DNA of 64,000 bases from Galactobacillus timonensis. Its GTDB lineage: Bacteria; Bacillota_I; Bacilli_A; Erysipelotrichales; Erysipelotrichaceae. The first letter of the stretch is position 1. Each line of letters begins with the position of its first letter. The stretch covers positions 1,988,834-2,052,833 of the forward strand of contig NZ_LT964739.1 in the NCBI RefSeq assembly GCF_900240265.1, written 5' to 3'. Under the pieces are notes generated by a model. The model did no database searches. It was not told the DNA's origin and saw nothing but the letters and a program-made list of their open reading frames with translations. The position numbers were made by a program, and so were the translations under genes. Shown here piece by piece: positions 35,806 through 44,406 of this stretch.

Positions 35806-36115
35806 ACGCCTGTCCGTTCTGAATGCCGATCGAGCGTCCGTCGTCACACTGCGTCTGTTCTTCACGCAGAAGACCTGCCGCAACCAGAGCGCTCAGGTCG
35901 GAAGGTGACTGATTCGTGTCGAGGCGATACTGAATGATTGCGGCGTCAACGGTCTTGAGCAGGGCGTCACATCCCTTTTTGTCTACGATCCCCAGCGTCT
36001 TCTGGATGTTTGGGACCGTAAGCAGAAAGAGGATGGCGAGGATCGTGACTACAATGAGCATTTCCAGCAGCGTAAATCCGCGTTCGTTCTTGGTGCTTCT
36101 GCCTGCTTTTTCCAT
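35795..36115 (-). CDS. comGC: ComGC, major competence pseudopilin
   Basis: Main subunit of the transformation pseudopilus that brings DNA to ComEA. It has 106 residues; the leader ends NERG, then FTLLEMLIVVTILAILFLLT with Glu +5. Two Cys later in the chain (KKGCDALL and QTQCDDG) match the intramolecular disulfide of ComGC. AAAGGAG lies seven bases before ATG 36115. Confidence 0.93.
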   Translation of the reverse strand: MEKAGRSTKNERGFTLLEMLIVVTILAILFLLTVPNIQKTLGIVDKKGCDALLKTVDAAIIQYRLDTNQSPSDLSALVAAGLLREEQTQCDDGRSIGIQNGQAYAY

Positions 36116-36161
36116 AATGATTTCTCCTTTTCTTTTTCTGTTTCCGTTTCAGTTTGTTTTG

Positions 36162-37199
36162 CTAGAGGGAACCCAGAATACTGATCGGCATCAGCAGGAT
36201 CCTATAGATGATCACAATGAGGATGCCGATGCCTGCATAGGCAATGGCCTGAATGATCCGGGTCAGCCGATGGATGCGCGCTTCATAGCGTGCCAGCGCC
36301 ATGGTCTGATACTGTTCCAGCATGACGATCGGGGAACTGGCATAGATGGCAAGCTTCAGAAACCTTGGCAGCAGCGGATCGAGGCCCTTCTGGGCGATGG
36401 CGTCGTTGAACCGGCAGCCCTGATTCAGCGCCTGATGCACGGTATTGGCCAGGGCGGCAACCAGCGGGCTGGTCGAAAGATGTTCGAGCATTGTCAAAGA
36501 GCGCGCCGTAGGCATGCCGGTACGGATGGTCTCCAGCAGAAAGCGGCCGAAGTCGATGCTTGTATAGGCGGTCCAAAGGTTGCCAGGGAGGATCTTTTCC
36601 AGCAGCTGATAGGTGGATACGATCCTGGAAGGAGCCAGGGCGTAGAGGAGCAGGAGACTGCCGGCCAGGATCAGGGCGATCAGGCCGATGGAAAATACCT
36701 GAAGTAAGTTCTGCAGAATCTTCAATCCTGCGGTATCGGTGTCAAAGCCTTCTGCCATCCGGATCATTGCCGGGAAGACGAAGCGGCTGAACAGAATGGT
36801 CCCAAGCAATGAAAGAACAAGCAGAAGGCAGGGATAGAACAGCTGCTGGTGGCACTTTTTCTGCAGTTCGTCGCGGGTTTCCTGCAGGTGCCGCGTCAGA
36901 AAGAAGGCCTGGGCAAAGTCGGTACTGGCAAGAAAGCCTTCCAGATAGCTGCGCCAGGAAACCGGACAGAAGGCGGGGAAGCAGTCGGCCGCCTTTTCGC
37001 CGGCGTCAAAACAGGACAGAAGCTGCTGGATGAGAGCTTTGTTCTTCTTTGACTCAATCATCGGCAGCGTTTCCTCGATGGTAAACCCTGCCTCCAGAAG
37101 GATGGCGATGCTCGTAAGATCAAAGTCCGAGAAGGTCTTCCTCTGCCTGCTTTCGGGTAAGAAGTCCGGCTTCCATGGCAGATGTGATGGCCGATTCAA
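36162..37199 (-). CDS. comGB: ComGB, type II secretion F-domain inner-membrane protein
   Basis: Polytopic platform protein of the pseudopilus. About 345 residues with two T2SF domains (FSDFDLTSIAILLEAGFTIE and FGRFLLETIRTGMPTARSL) and membrane helices near residues 120-145, 170-195 and 315-340. The only plausible start in the open frame is TTG 37199, which lacks a ribosome site and overlaps comGA by 80 bases, so translation probably depends on comGA. The N-terminal residues before about 20 are not conserved-looking, so the true start is uncertain. Confidence 0.85.
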   Translation of the reverse strand: MNRPSHLPWKPDFLPESRQRKTFSDFDLTSIAILLEAGFTIEETLPMIESKKNKALIQQLLSCFDAGEKAADCFPAFCPVSWRSYLEGFLASTDFAQAFFLTRHLQETRDELQKKCHQQLFYPCLLLVLSLLGTILFSRFVFPAMIRMAEGFDTDTAGLKILQNLLQVFSIGLIALILAGSLLLLYALAPSRIVSTYQLLEKILPGNLWTAYTSIDFGRFLLETIRTGMPTARSLTMLEHLSTSPLVAALANTVHQALNQGCRFNDAIAQKGLDPLLPRFLKLAIYASSPIVMLEQYQTMALARYEARIHRLTRIIQAIAYAGIGILIVIIYRILLMPISILGSL

Positions 37200-38106
37200 G
37201 AGAGATAAATGCAGAAGATGGTTTCCCGTATTCGAAATAGTGCTTCACCTCCTTTCGGTTCATGTGTTCATAGATGCTGAAGCGCCGGTGTGAGGCGGGA
37301 TTGGTATACAGGCGCTGGCAGCTGATGCCGAAGAGTACATCTTCCATCTGTTCATTGGAAACACCAAGATCCTTTAACCGCTGAATGGCTCCGGTACAGC
37401 TGAAGGAGTGCAGCGTCGTGATGACAAGATGTCCGGTCAATGCGCAGCGAACTGCCATGGCGGCCGCTTCTTCGTCACGGATTTCGCCAATCATGATGAT
37501 GTCCGGATCATGCCGCAGCAGTTGCCTTATGCCGCTAGCGAAGGTGAAGCCGGCCTTTTCGTTGACGGCCATCTGTACGTAGCGGTCGCTGTAGACTTCG
37601 ACCGGATCTTCGAGGGTATAGATTTTCTTTCCCCTGACCTGATTGAGCAGGGTATAGACCGTGGTCGTTTTTCCGGATCCGGTCGGTCCGCTGAAGACAA
37701 AGAGGCCGCTGCGGGCATGAGTAATGGAAGAGAGCCAGTCGATCGTTTCTGTCTGGCAGCTGAGATCACTGATCCTGAGCTTTCCGGTCTGATTCAGGAT
37801 CCGCAGGACGCCGCATGTCATGTGCCAGCCGGTAACGATCGCAAAGCGCAGGGCCAGTGATTCGCCGTTGATCTCTGTTTCAAAGGAGCCGGTCTGCGGC
37901 TTTCGGGCCAGGGAAAGATCGAGATTGGAGCGGAACATGAGGTAGCGGAAAAAGGAGGCGTCGTAGTCCTGGCTCCGCAGTTTTCTCAGCTTTCCGTCGA
38001 CCCGCATTTCGACAAGCAGCCGCTCATCATTCTCAAGGCTCAGATGGATGTCGGTTGCCTTGTTGCGCAGGGCAATCGTGAGCAGCCGGTGCAGCAGTTC
38101 TTCCAT
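37120..38106 (-). CDS. comGA: ComGA, competence traffic ATPase
   Basis: GspE/PilB-type ATPase that drives pseudopilus assembly. It has 328 residues from ATG 38106, which has AAAGGAG upstream; a GTG at 38121 overlaps that site and is unlikely. Walker A GPTGSGKTTTV, Walker B with Asp box TLEDPVE, DPDIIMIGEIRD, and the His box ALTGHLVITTLHS are complete. It is shorter than GspE, as ComGA is. First gene of the seven-gene comG operon; the upstream 100 bases shared with rmlA show no ComK-like box that I can recognise. Confidence 0.94.
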   Translation of the reverse strand: MEELLHRLLTIALRNKATDIHLSLENDERLLVEMRVDGKLRKLRSQDYDASFFRYLMFRSNLDLSLARKPQTGSFETEINGESLALRFAIVTGWHMTCGVLRILNQTGKLRISDLSCQTETIDWLSSITHARSGLFVFSGPTGSGKTTTVYTLLNQVRGKKIYTLEDPVEVYSDRYVQMAVNEKAGFTFASGIRQLLRHDPDIIMIGEIRDEEAAAMAVRCALTGHLVITTLHSFSCTGAIQRLKDLGVSNEQMEDVLFGISCQRLYTNPASHRRFSIYEHMNRKEVKHYFEYGKPSSAFISLESAITSAMEAGLLTRKQAEEDLLGL

Positions 38107-38211
38107 TCGTTCTCCTTTCACTGTTTCCTAGTCAGCAAAGGCAAAGGTTCCCGAAATTTTTTTTGAAAGAAGTGATGATAGAATAGAAACGGTTGTTCAG
38201 GAGAAATGAAT

Positions 38212-39126
38212 ATGAAGGGAATTATTCTTGCCGGCGGCAGCGGTACGCGGCTGTATCCGCTGACCCGTGTTACCAGCAAACAGCTTCTTCCGGTTTACGA
38301 TAAGCCGATGATCTATTATCCGCTGAGCACGCTGATGCTGGCGGGAATCCGGGAAATACTGATTATTTCGACACCGCATGATCTTCCTAATTTTGAGCGT
38401 CTGCTGGGCGATGGCAGTCAGTTCGGGGTTCACTTCTCCTATCAGGTGCAGGAGAGACCCAACGGTCTGGCCCAGGCGTTTGTGCTGGGTGAGAAGTTTA
38501 TCGGCAAGGATCCGGTATGTCTGATTCTCGGGGACAATATCTTCTACGGCAATAAATTTTCTACGATGCTCAGGGATGCGGTACGTCATACGGAAGAAAC
38601 GGGACGGGCGCAGATCTTCGGTCAGTATGTCAATGATCCGGAGCGCTTCGGGGTTGCGGAGTTTGATGATCATGGACATGTCATCTCCCTGGAGGAGAAG
38701 CCCGCGCATCCAAAATCGAACTATGCGGTTGTCGGTCTTTACTTCTATGACAACCGGGTTGTGGAGTATGCGAAACAGTTGAAGCCTTCGGCCCGCGGTG
38801 AATATGAGATCACGGATCTCAACAAGATTTACCTTGCGGAAAATCAACTGGACATTACATTGTTCGGCCGCGGGTTTGCGTGGCTGGATACAGGAACGAT
38901 CGAGTCCCTGGCGCAGGCGAGTGATTATGTGCGCATGGTTGAGCAGGTGCAGTCAATCCGCATTTCGGTTCCGGAGGAGATTGCCTACTACAACGGGTGG
39001 ATTGATGAGGATCAGCTGCTCAAGGCGGCTGAGAGCTATGGCAAGTCTCCGTACGGTACGCATCTGCGTACGATCGCTTCGGGCCGGGTAAGAACAACGT
39101 TCAAGGGATCCGGGGGCAATGACTGA
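38212..39126 (+). CDS. rfbA: Glucose-1-phosphate thymidylyltransferase RmlA
   Basis: Makes dTDP-glucose, the precursor of dTDP-rhamnose and related sugars. It has 304 residues; nucleotide-binding [39 protein letters not shown] and the VGLYFYD motif are all intact. ATG 38212 was chosen because AGGAG lies eight bases upstream; ATG 38206 is too close to it. It opens the surface-polysaccharide region; rmlB, rmlC and rmlD are not in the window. The stop overlaps the next start by one base (TGATG). Confidence 0.95.
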   Translation: MKGIILAGGSGTRLYPLTRVTSKQLLPVYDKPMIYYPLSTLMLAGIREILIISTPHDLPNFERLLGDGSQFGVHFSYQVQERPNGLAQAFVLGEKFIGKDPVCLILGDNIFYGNKFSTMLRDAVRHTEETGRAQIFGQYVNDPERFGVAEFDDHGHVISLEEKPAHPKSNYAVVGLYFYDNRVVEYAKQLKPSARGEYEITDLNKIYLAENQLDITLFGRGFAWLDTGTIESLAQASDYVRMVEQVQSIRISVPEEIAYYNGWIDEDQLLKAAESYGKSPYGTHLRTIASGRVRTTFKGSGGND

Positions 39127-40022
39127 TGCGGGCTGTATTTCTTGGCTGCGGGTATCTTGGCTCCAATCTGTATCAGCTGCTGAAGGATTCGTTTGATACG
39201 GAGATGTGGGGGATCGATTCGCCCTATGTTTCGCGGATTGATTCGTTCCGTCTGATCAATGTCTTTGATCCGGATGCGATGAAAGACATGGATGTTCGTG
39301 ATGCTCTGGTCATTGATACAGTTGCCCTGGTGGCAAACAGCGACCGTTCGGAAAACGAGGCAGAGGCCCTCGATGTTCTGGCGGAAAAATACCGTGCATT
39401 GTTTTCGGTATTGAAGCAGGGGGGCTGCAGGCGCTTTGTCTTCTTTTCCTCGGGTGGAACTGTGTATGGCAGCCATGCACGTCCCCGTCGGGAGAGTGAT
39501 CCTCTGGAGCCGCAGACGCTTTACGCCCGCAGTAAGGTAAGAATCGAAGAGGAACTAAAGGCGAGCGGGCTGGACTATCTGATTCTGCGTCTTTCCAATC
39601 CGTACGGGGGCTATCAGCTGCCCAACAAGCGGCAGGGCGTGATTCCGATTGTTCTTCGCAAGGCATATCTGGATGAGTCGTTTCAGCTGATGGTGAATCC
39701 GGACAGTATTCGGGATTATATCTACATTTCGGATTTTGCGGCACAGCTGAAAAAGCTGCTGGAGATGGATGTGTCCAATACGACCCTCAACGTTGGTTCG
39801 GGAAAAGGCACAAGTCTGCAGACGGTCATTGATCTTTGCGAGAAGATCACGGAGAAGACGCTGCGGATTGAGCATATGCTGTCGCAGGTACCGATGGTGC
39901 AGGACATTGTGCTGGATGTTTCGAAGCTGGAGGGGATTACAGGCATCCATTCTTCCATATCAATGGAGAAGGGGATGCGAATGGAAGATGAGCGGATCCG
40001 CCGTGAACTCGGTATTCGCTGA
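39126..40022 (+). CDS. NAD-dependent epimerase/dehydratase (SDR family)
   Basis: A protein of 298 residues, extended SDR type. The dinucleotide-binding motif is GCGYLGSNLYQL, the active-site Ser is in FFSSGGTVYG, and the Tyr-Lys pair is in LYARSKVRIE. RLSNPYGGYQ and DYIYISDFA are typical of sugar-nucleotide epimerases such as GalE relatives. The substrate is not clear; the translational link to rmlA suggests a dTDP-sugar or another NDP-sugar for the surface polymer. Confidence 0.88.
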   Translation: MRAVFLGCGYLGSNLYQLLKDSFDTEMWGIDSPYVSRIDSFRLINVFDPDAMKDMDVRDALVIDTVALVANSDRSENEAEALDVLAEKYRALFSVLKQGGCRRFVFFSSGGTVYGSHARPRRESDPLEPQTLYARSKVRIEEELKASGLDYLILRLSNPYGGYQLPNKRQGVIPIVLRKAYLDESFQLMVNPDSIRDYIYISDFAAQLKKLLEMDVSNTTLNVGSGKGTSLQTVIDLCEKITEKTLRIEHMLSQVPMVQDIVLDVSKLEGITGIHSSISMEKGMRMEDERIRRELGIR

Positions 40023-40103
40023 CCGTTCCTTCGCCATCGGCCAATGGCGGATGGCGCCTGTGTCTTTTCTGCTATAATGCATGGAATCTTCTGACAGTCA
40101 TAT

Positions 40104-41546
40104 ATGGATCGTAAAATACTTAGAAACTACATTTACAACGCGCTGTATCAGCTGATCCGGATTATTCTTCCGTTCATCCTGGTACCTTATACACTTTCCC
40201 ATATCGGGACCAGGACGCTGGGCATCTATGACTATGCCGGTTCGATCATGAACTGGTTCATTCTGTTCGGTGTACTTGGCATTAATACCTACGGGAACCG
40301 TGAGATTGCCAAGGTGCGCAACGACAAGGGTTCGCTGCAGACAGCGTTCTGGGAAATCTTTGCAATGCAGGTATGCAACGTCCTGATTGCGATGGCGCTG
40401 TTCTATGTCTGGATTGCACTGTTTGTTCATGAGAACGTGTTTTATTATCAGCTGACGGGTTTGACGATGATCGCCAGTGCGCTGGATATTTCGTGGTTTT
40501 TCTTCGGGGTTGAAGACTTCAAGAAGGCGAGTATCCGCAATATTCTGGTGAAATGCCTCGGCGTTGCGCTGATTTTCCTGATGGTTAAGTCGCCGTCGGA
40601 TCTCTGGATCTATATTCTGATCAATGTGGGATCGGAGCTCTTCGGGCAGGCGGTTCTTTTTCTGCAACTGCGTCAGTATGTGGGCTTTGAAAAGATATCC
40701 CTGAAGAATGCGTACCGGCATCATTTCAAGGCGACATTTCAGCTGTTTATTCCGACGATTGCGATCTCGGTCTATACAATGCTGGATACGACGATGGTCG
40801 GAGCATTGTATTCGGAAGAGCATGTGACGCTCTACAAGACGAGCATGAACATTATCAAGATGTTTCTGTCTCTGATTACGGCGATCGGTACCGTGACGAT
40901 GCCGCGGGTTACCAACGTCTTCTACAATGACAGCGATGGCGAAGCGAAGGCGGAGCATCTGATCAATTCGACGATGAAGTTCGTCAATATGCTGTCGTGG
41001 CCGATGTGCTTCGGCATGATGGCGATTGCGACCAATTTCATCGCCTGGTATACGCCGGAGTATCCGATTATTGCAAACCTGGTGCGGCTGGGCTGTCCGA
41101 TCATCATTCTGATATCGATGTCGAATGTGACCGGAATTCAGTACATGGTTCCGACGGGCATGTTCAATCAGTATACGACCTCAATCGTTTCTGGATCGGT
41201 GATCAACTTCATCTGCAACATGATCATGATTCCGCGCCACGGGGCGACCGGTGCCATTGTCGGCAGTATCATTGCGGAGGCGACGGTTACCTGTGTTCAG
41301 CTGGTTCTTGTCTACAGGAAGAGTCATCTCAATTTCCGTCAGAAGTCCTATGCCCTCTATATCAGCGGATCGCTGCTGATGTATGTGATTGTCAACCGAC
41401 TGAACTATGTCCTGGAAGTATCGGCGACGATGACGCTGCTGCAGGTACTTGTGGGCATGGTGGTGTATCTGGCGTGGCTGTTAATCTTCAGGGAACCGGT
41501 GCTGATGGCCGTACTGGGAAAGGTCAGGGATCGTCGTCATGCCTGA
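40104..41546 (+). CDS. Wzx-type oligosaccharide flippase
   Basis: Integral membrane protein of the MOP superfamily, 480 residues and about 12-14 helices. It moves undecaprenyl-linked oligosaccharide across the membrane. The N terminus KILRNYIYNALYQLIRIILP with SHIGTRTLGIYDYAGSI is typical of Wzx/RfbX. TATAAT at 40073-40078 lies 26 bases before the ATG, so this may start a transcript, though no clear ribosome site is present. It overlaps the first glycosyltransferase by 8 bases. Confidence 0.9.
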   Translation: MDRKILRNYIYNALYQLIRIILPFILVPYTLSHIGTRTLGIYDYAGSIMNWFILFGVLGINTYGNREIAKVRNDKGSLQTAFWEIFAMQVCNVLIAMALFYVWIALFVHENVFYYQLTGLTMIASALDISWFFFGVEDFKKASIRNILVKCLGVALIFLMVKSPSDLWIYILINVGSELFGQAVLFLQLRQYVGFEKISLKNAYRHHFKATFQLFIPTIAISVYTMLDTTMVGALYSEEHVTLYKTSMNIIKMFLSLITAIGTVTMPRVTNVFYNDSDGEAKAEHLINSTMKFVNMLSWPMCFGMMAIATNFIAWYTPEYPIIANLVRLGCPIIILISMSNVTGIQYMVPTGMFNQYTTSIVSGSVINFICNMIMIPRHGATGAIVGSIIAEATVTCVQLVLVYRKSHLNFRQKSYALYISGSLLMYVIVNRLNYVLEVSATMTLLQVLVGMVVYLAWLLIFREPVLMAVLGKVRDRRHA

Positions 41547-42513
41547 AGTATCGATCGTTGTTCCGGTCTATAAGGCCGAAGCCTATCTGGATCAATGTGC
41601 ACAGTCGATCTTTGCGCAGACATTCAGGGATTTCGAGGTGATCTTCGTCGATGATGGCAGTCCGGACGGCTGTCCAGCGATGCTCGATGGCTATGCTGAA
41701 AAGGATCCGCGGGTACGTGTCATCCACAAGACCAACGGGGGCCTTTCGGATGCGCGCAATGCGGGCATGAAGATTGCCCGGGGCACCTATATTCAGTTCA
41801 TTGATTCCGATGATTTCGTGGAGCCGGATCTTCTTGAGGAATGTGTCAGAAAGCTCAGGGAAACGGGTGCGGACATGGTCATCTTTGACTATGCCCAGTA
41901 CTACATGTCAACCGGGACGAAGGAAGAGATCCGCAATGTCTTTTCCGAAAAGGAAACCTATCAATTGAGCGATCATCCTGAGCTTCTTACAAGCATCGCC
42001 AATGCGGCCTGGAATAAGATGTACAGGCTGTCGCTGTTCCGTGATTACGGGATCGAATATCCCTGGGGCTATTTCTATGAAGACCTGGGGACGACCTACC
42101 GTCTGCTGGCAAGGGCGAACAAGGTTGCCTTCGTCAATCAGGTTCTCTATGATTATCGTCAGGATCGTCCCGGCAATATTACGGGGACGTTTGATATTCG
42201 TGCCTTCCATGTGCTGGACATGGTGAAGATCAATCTTGATGATTATCAGCAGCTCGGCATCTATGAGAAATATTACGAGGAGCTGAAGTTTCTCGGCTGC
42301 GTCAACATTCTGGAATGTCTTAAGAAAACAAGAAACGCCGGTGATCATGCGCTGGCGCTGAAGTTTGTGCAGGTGTGTTTCTGGTTCATCCGCAGCCACT
42401 GGCCCGAATTCCCCAAGTGCAGATATAAGATTGCGCGTCAGAAGGGAGACTGGATCTATACCAGTGAGCCGCGGCTCAGACTGTATCTGAAATGGAAGTG
42501 GAAGGGAGAATAA
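41539..42513 (+). CDS. Family 2 glycosyltransferase
   Basis: A GT-A enzyme of 324 residues. VSIVVPVYKAEAYLDQCAQS and VDDGSPDG form the nucleotide-sugar site; NGGLSDARNAGM and IDSDDFVEPD carry the metal-binding Asp residues, and the acceptor region has NKMYR and YEDLGTTYRL. It is co-translated with the flippase (8-base overlap) and builds the same glycan. Donor and acceptor are unknown. It is clearly related to the GT2 at 44407. Confidence 0.9.
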   Translation: MPEVSIVVPVYKAEAYLDQCAQSIFAQTFRDFEVIFVDDGSPDGCPAMLDGYAEKDPRVRVIHKTNGGLSDARNAGMKIARGTYIQFIDSDDFVEPDLLEECVRKLRETGADMVIFDYAQYYMSTGTKEEIRNVFSEKETYQLSDHPELLTSIANAAWNKMYRLSLFRDYGIEYPWGYFYEDLGTTYRLLARANKVAFVNQVLYDYRQDRPGNITGTFDIRAFHVLDMVKINLDDYQQLGIYEKYYEELKFLGCVNILECLKKTRNAGDHALALKFVQVCFWFIRSHWPEFPKCRYKIARQKGDWIYTSEPRLRLYLKWKWKGE

Positions 42514-42517
42514 ATCT

Positions 42518-43567
42518 ATGCCCCAGGTAACTGTTATTGTGCCGATTTACAACGTTGAGCGGTATCTGAAAAAATGTTTCGATTCGCTTCTGAAACAGAC
42601 GTCGGATGACTATGTCGTGCTGGCGGTCAACGATGGTTCGCCCGATGGCTGTGACGCCATCATTGCCCAGTATGTCAAAACCTATCCGGACAGGTTCAAG
42701 GGCATCAAGAAAAAGAACGGCGGCTATGGTTCCGTACTGCAGATTGCGATCCGCGAGACGAAGACACCGTATTTTCTGGTGTGCGATCCAGATGATACGC
42801 TGGAGCCGGAAGCCGTGCAGACGCTGCTTTCCATGGCAAAAATGTCCGGAGCCGATATCACCGTCGGCGCCAAAACTCTGATCTATGAAGACAGTGATAT
42901 CCGCGAATACGATGCGTCCTACAACAAGGATTTTACGACGCTGAAGAAGGATACGGTCTATGACGTCCATGATCCTGATTCTGACGGACTGTGGTTCATC
43001 AATCCAAGTCCGCACGCCAAGCTGTACAGGACCGAAATCGCGCGCGGCATCACGTTCCCGGAACATGTCGGTTATACCGATAACATGCTGTTTTATTTAT
43101 CGATGCTGAATGCGAAGAAGCTGATCTATACCGATCAGCCTCTGGCCAAGTATCTGATCAACCGCAAGGGCAACTCGATGGGCGATGTCAGCGCTCCGGC
43201 GATGAACGGCGAAATTCTCGTCTTCAAGTCGATTCTTTCGCAGGCGGAACATATCGAAAATGTTCCGGACATGTTCTATTACCGCATGTATGAAAGTTTC
43301 CGTTACATGCTGCAGCAGATGCCTCGGCTCAACTGCAGTCGGGAAGACTTTGAAATTGCCATGGACTACCTTGGAACCTACAGTACCAAGCTCAGCGCCT
43401 ATGGCTCGATCATCCGTCCTCTTTACCAGCAGTATGCCAAAGTCCGCCCGCTGGAAAAGATCCGGGATCTTGAACTGATGAACAGCCGCCTCAGCGCCTA
43501 TGCCTTTGAGAGACTGAAGAAGAAAATGATGAAGGAGTACGATGAAAAACACAAATCAGACAATTAA
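42518..43567 (+). CDS. Family 2 glycosyltransferase
   Basis: A protein of 349 residues: GT-A fold with VTVIVPIYNVERYLKKCFDS, VNDGSPDGCD, KNGGYGSVLQIAI and VCDPDDTLEPEA as metal-binding site. The NGG-Y-GS variant in place of the usual NGGLSDARN marks a distinct subgroup in which the acceptor site differs from the neighbouring GT2. It has GGGAGAATAAATCT before the ATG. It overlaps the lipoprotein gene by 26 bases. Confidence 0.9.
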   Translation: MPQVTVIVPIYNVERYLKKCFDSLLKQTSDDYVVLAVNDGSPDGCDAIIAQYVKTYPDRFKGIKKKNGGYGSVLQIAIRETKTPYFLVCDPDDTLEPEAVQTLLSMAKMSGADITVGAKTLIYEDSDIREYDASYNKDFTTLKKDTVYDVHDPDSDGLWFINPSPHAKLYRTEIARGITFPEHVGYTDNMLFYLSMLNAKKLIYTDQPLAKYLINRKGNSMGDVSAPAMNGEILVFKSILSQAEHIENVPDMFYYRMYESFRYMLQQMPRLNCSREDFEIAMDYLGTYSTKLSAYGSIIRPLYQQYAKVRPLEKIRDLELMNSRLSAYAFERLKKKMMKEYDEKHKSDN

Positions 43568-44336
43568 ATCCGCAGTGCTGGCACTGATTCTATTGGCCGG
43601 CTGCGGCAGCAGCACTGCAGCTACGGCCGCCACCGCCTCACCATCATCCGCCACCACCGGTACACAGGGCTGTGATATTTTCGAAGAATGTGCGGATGAT
43701 ACGGCGGCGCCGGAAGGAGAGGAGAGTGGCAGTGCAGCCGCTGCCTCCACATCCTTCAAGGAAGAATATGAATCCCTCAACGGAACGGAAACATCCTCCG
43801 GCAATACGTATCGGACCGTATCCATTCCCGAGGAAAATCCCATCGTCGAGATTACGGGTGATGAAGCAGCTTCCAAGATTCAAAACGGCGACACGTTCTA
43901 TCTCTACATTGGAGATGAACAGTGTCCATGGTGCCGCAGTGTCATTGAGCAGGCTTTGACTTCGGCAGCTGAACACGGTGTCGATACCATCTACTATGTG
44001 CAGATCTGGGATGCGGACCATAACGAAGTGCTCCGTGACCGCTATGAACTGCAGGATGGCAAAGCGGTACAGACAGGCTTTGGAACAGGAGCCTATACGG
44101 TACTGCTGAAAGCTGCGGATGCCTTCCTGGATGAATACACCCTGGAAGATGATGATGGCAATACGGTAGATACCGGTGAGAAACGCATCTATGCGCCTAC
44201 GTTTATGAAGATTGAAAACGGAACGGTAACGGCATTGACGACCGGCACCTCACCTTCGCAGACGGATGCCTATCAGGATCTTGATGATGGCATTGTCGCC
44301 GATGAAAAGGCGATGTTTGATTCTTTCTTCAATTAA
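43542..44336 (+). CDS. Lipoprotein with thioredoxin-like CPWC motif
   Basis: A protein of 264 residues. Signal peptide with lipobox LLAGC (Cys21), then an Ala/Thr/Ser-rich linker (about 22-75), and a globular domain with FYLYIGDEQCPWCRSVIEQA, a CxxC redox site (Cys128, Cys131) in a thioredoxin-like beta-alpha context. FMKIENGTVTALTTG fits the last strands. It would act on the outer face of the membrane, as a thiol oxidoreductase or bacteriocin-accessory-like protein. AAGGAG lies before the ATG inside the preceding glycosyltransferase gene. A terminator follows. Confidence 0.78.
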   Translation: MKNTNQTIKSAVLALILLAGCGSSTAATAATASPSSATTGTQGCDIFEECADDTAAPEGEESGSAAAASTSFKEEYESLNGTETSSGNTYRTVSIPEENPIVEITGDEAASKIQNGDTFYLYIGDEQCPWCRSVIEQALTSAAEHGVDTIYYVQIWDADHNEVLRDRYELQDGKAVQTGFGTGAYTVLLKAADAFLDEYTLEDDDGNTVDTGEKRIYAPTFMKIENGTVTALTTGTSPSQTDAYQDLDDGIVADEKAMFDSFFN

Positions 44337-44356
44337 TCGATCCATTCGTACCAATG

Positions 44357-44402
44357 GCACAGCGTCCGGTTTGAAAACCGGGTGCTGTGCTATAATTTTT
44401 TT
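44357..44402 (+). terminator. Rho-independent terminator overlapping a TATAAT box
   Basis: GCACAGC (44357-44363) pairs with GCTGTGC (44384-44390), and an inner CCGGT-ACCGG stem extends it; the T-rich end is TATAATTTTTTT. The TATAAT in that tail (44391-44396) lies 10 bases before the next ATG and may double as its -10 element. Confidence 0.8.
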
Positions 44403-44406
44403 CGTT

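Noticed and set aside
38107..38211. ComK or sigma-X type box ahead of comGA
   Set aside because: No convincing match found in the 105-base divergent region; a TAGAAT lies near rmlA but lacks a spaced -35.
40032..40049. Hairpin CGCCAT/ATGGCG after the epimerase as a terminator
   Set aside because: Stem is short and no T run follows, so termination is not supported.
44266..44406. N-terminal extension of the GT2 at 44407
   Set aside because: Would be translated through a Rho-independent terminator and the preceding gene; the GT2 fold begins right after ATG 44407.
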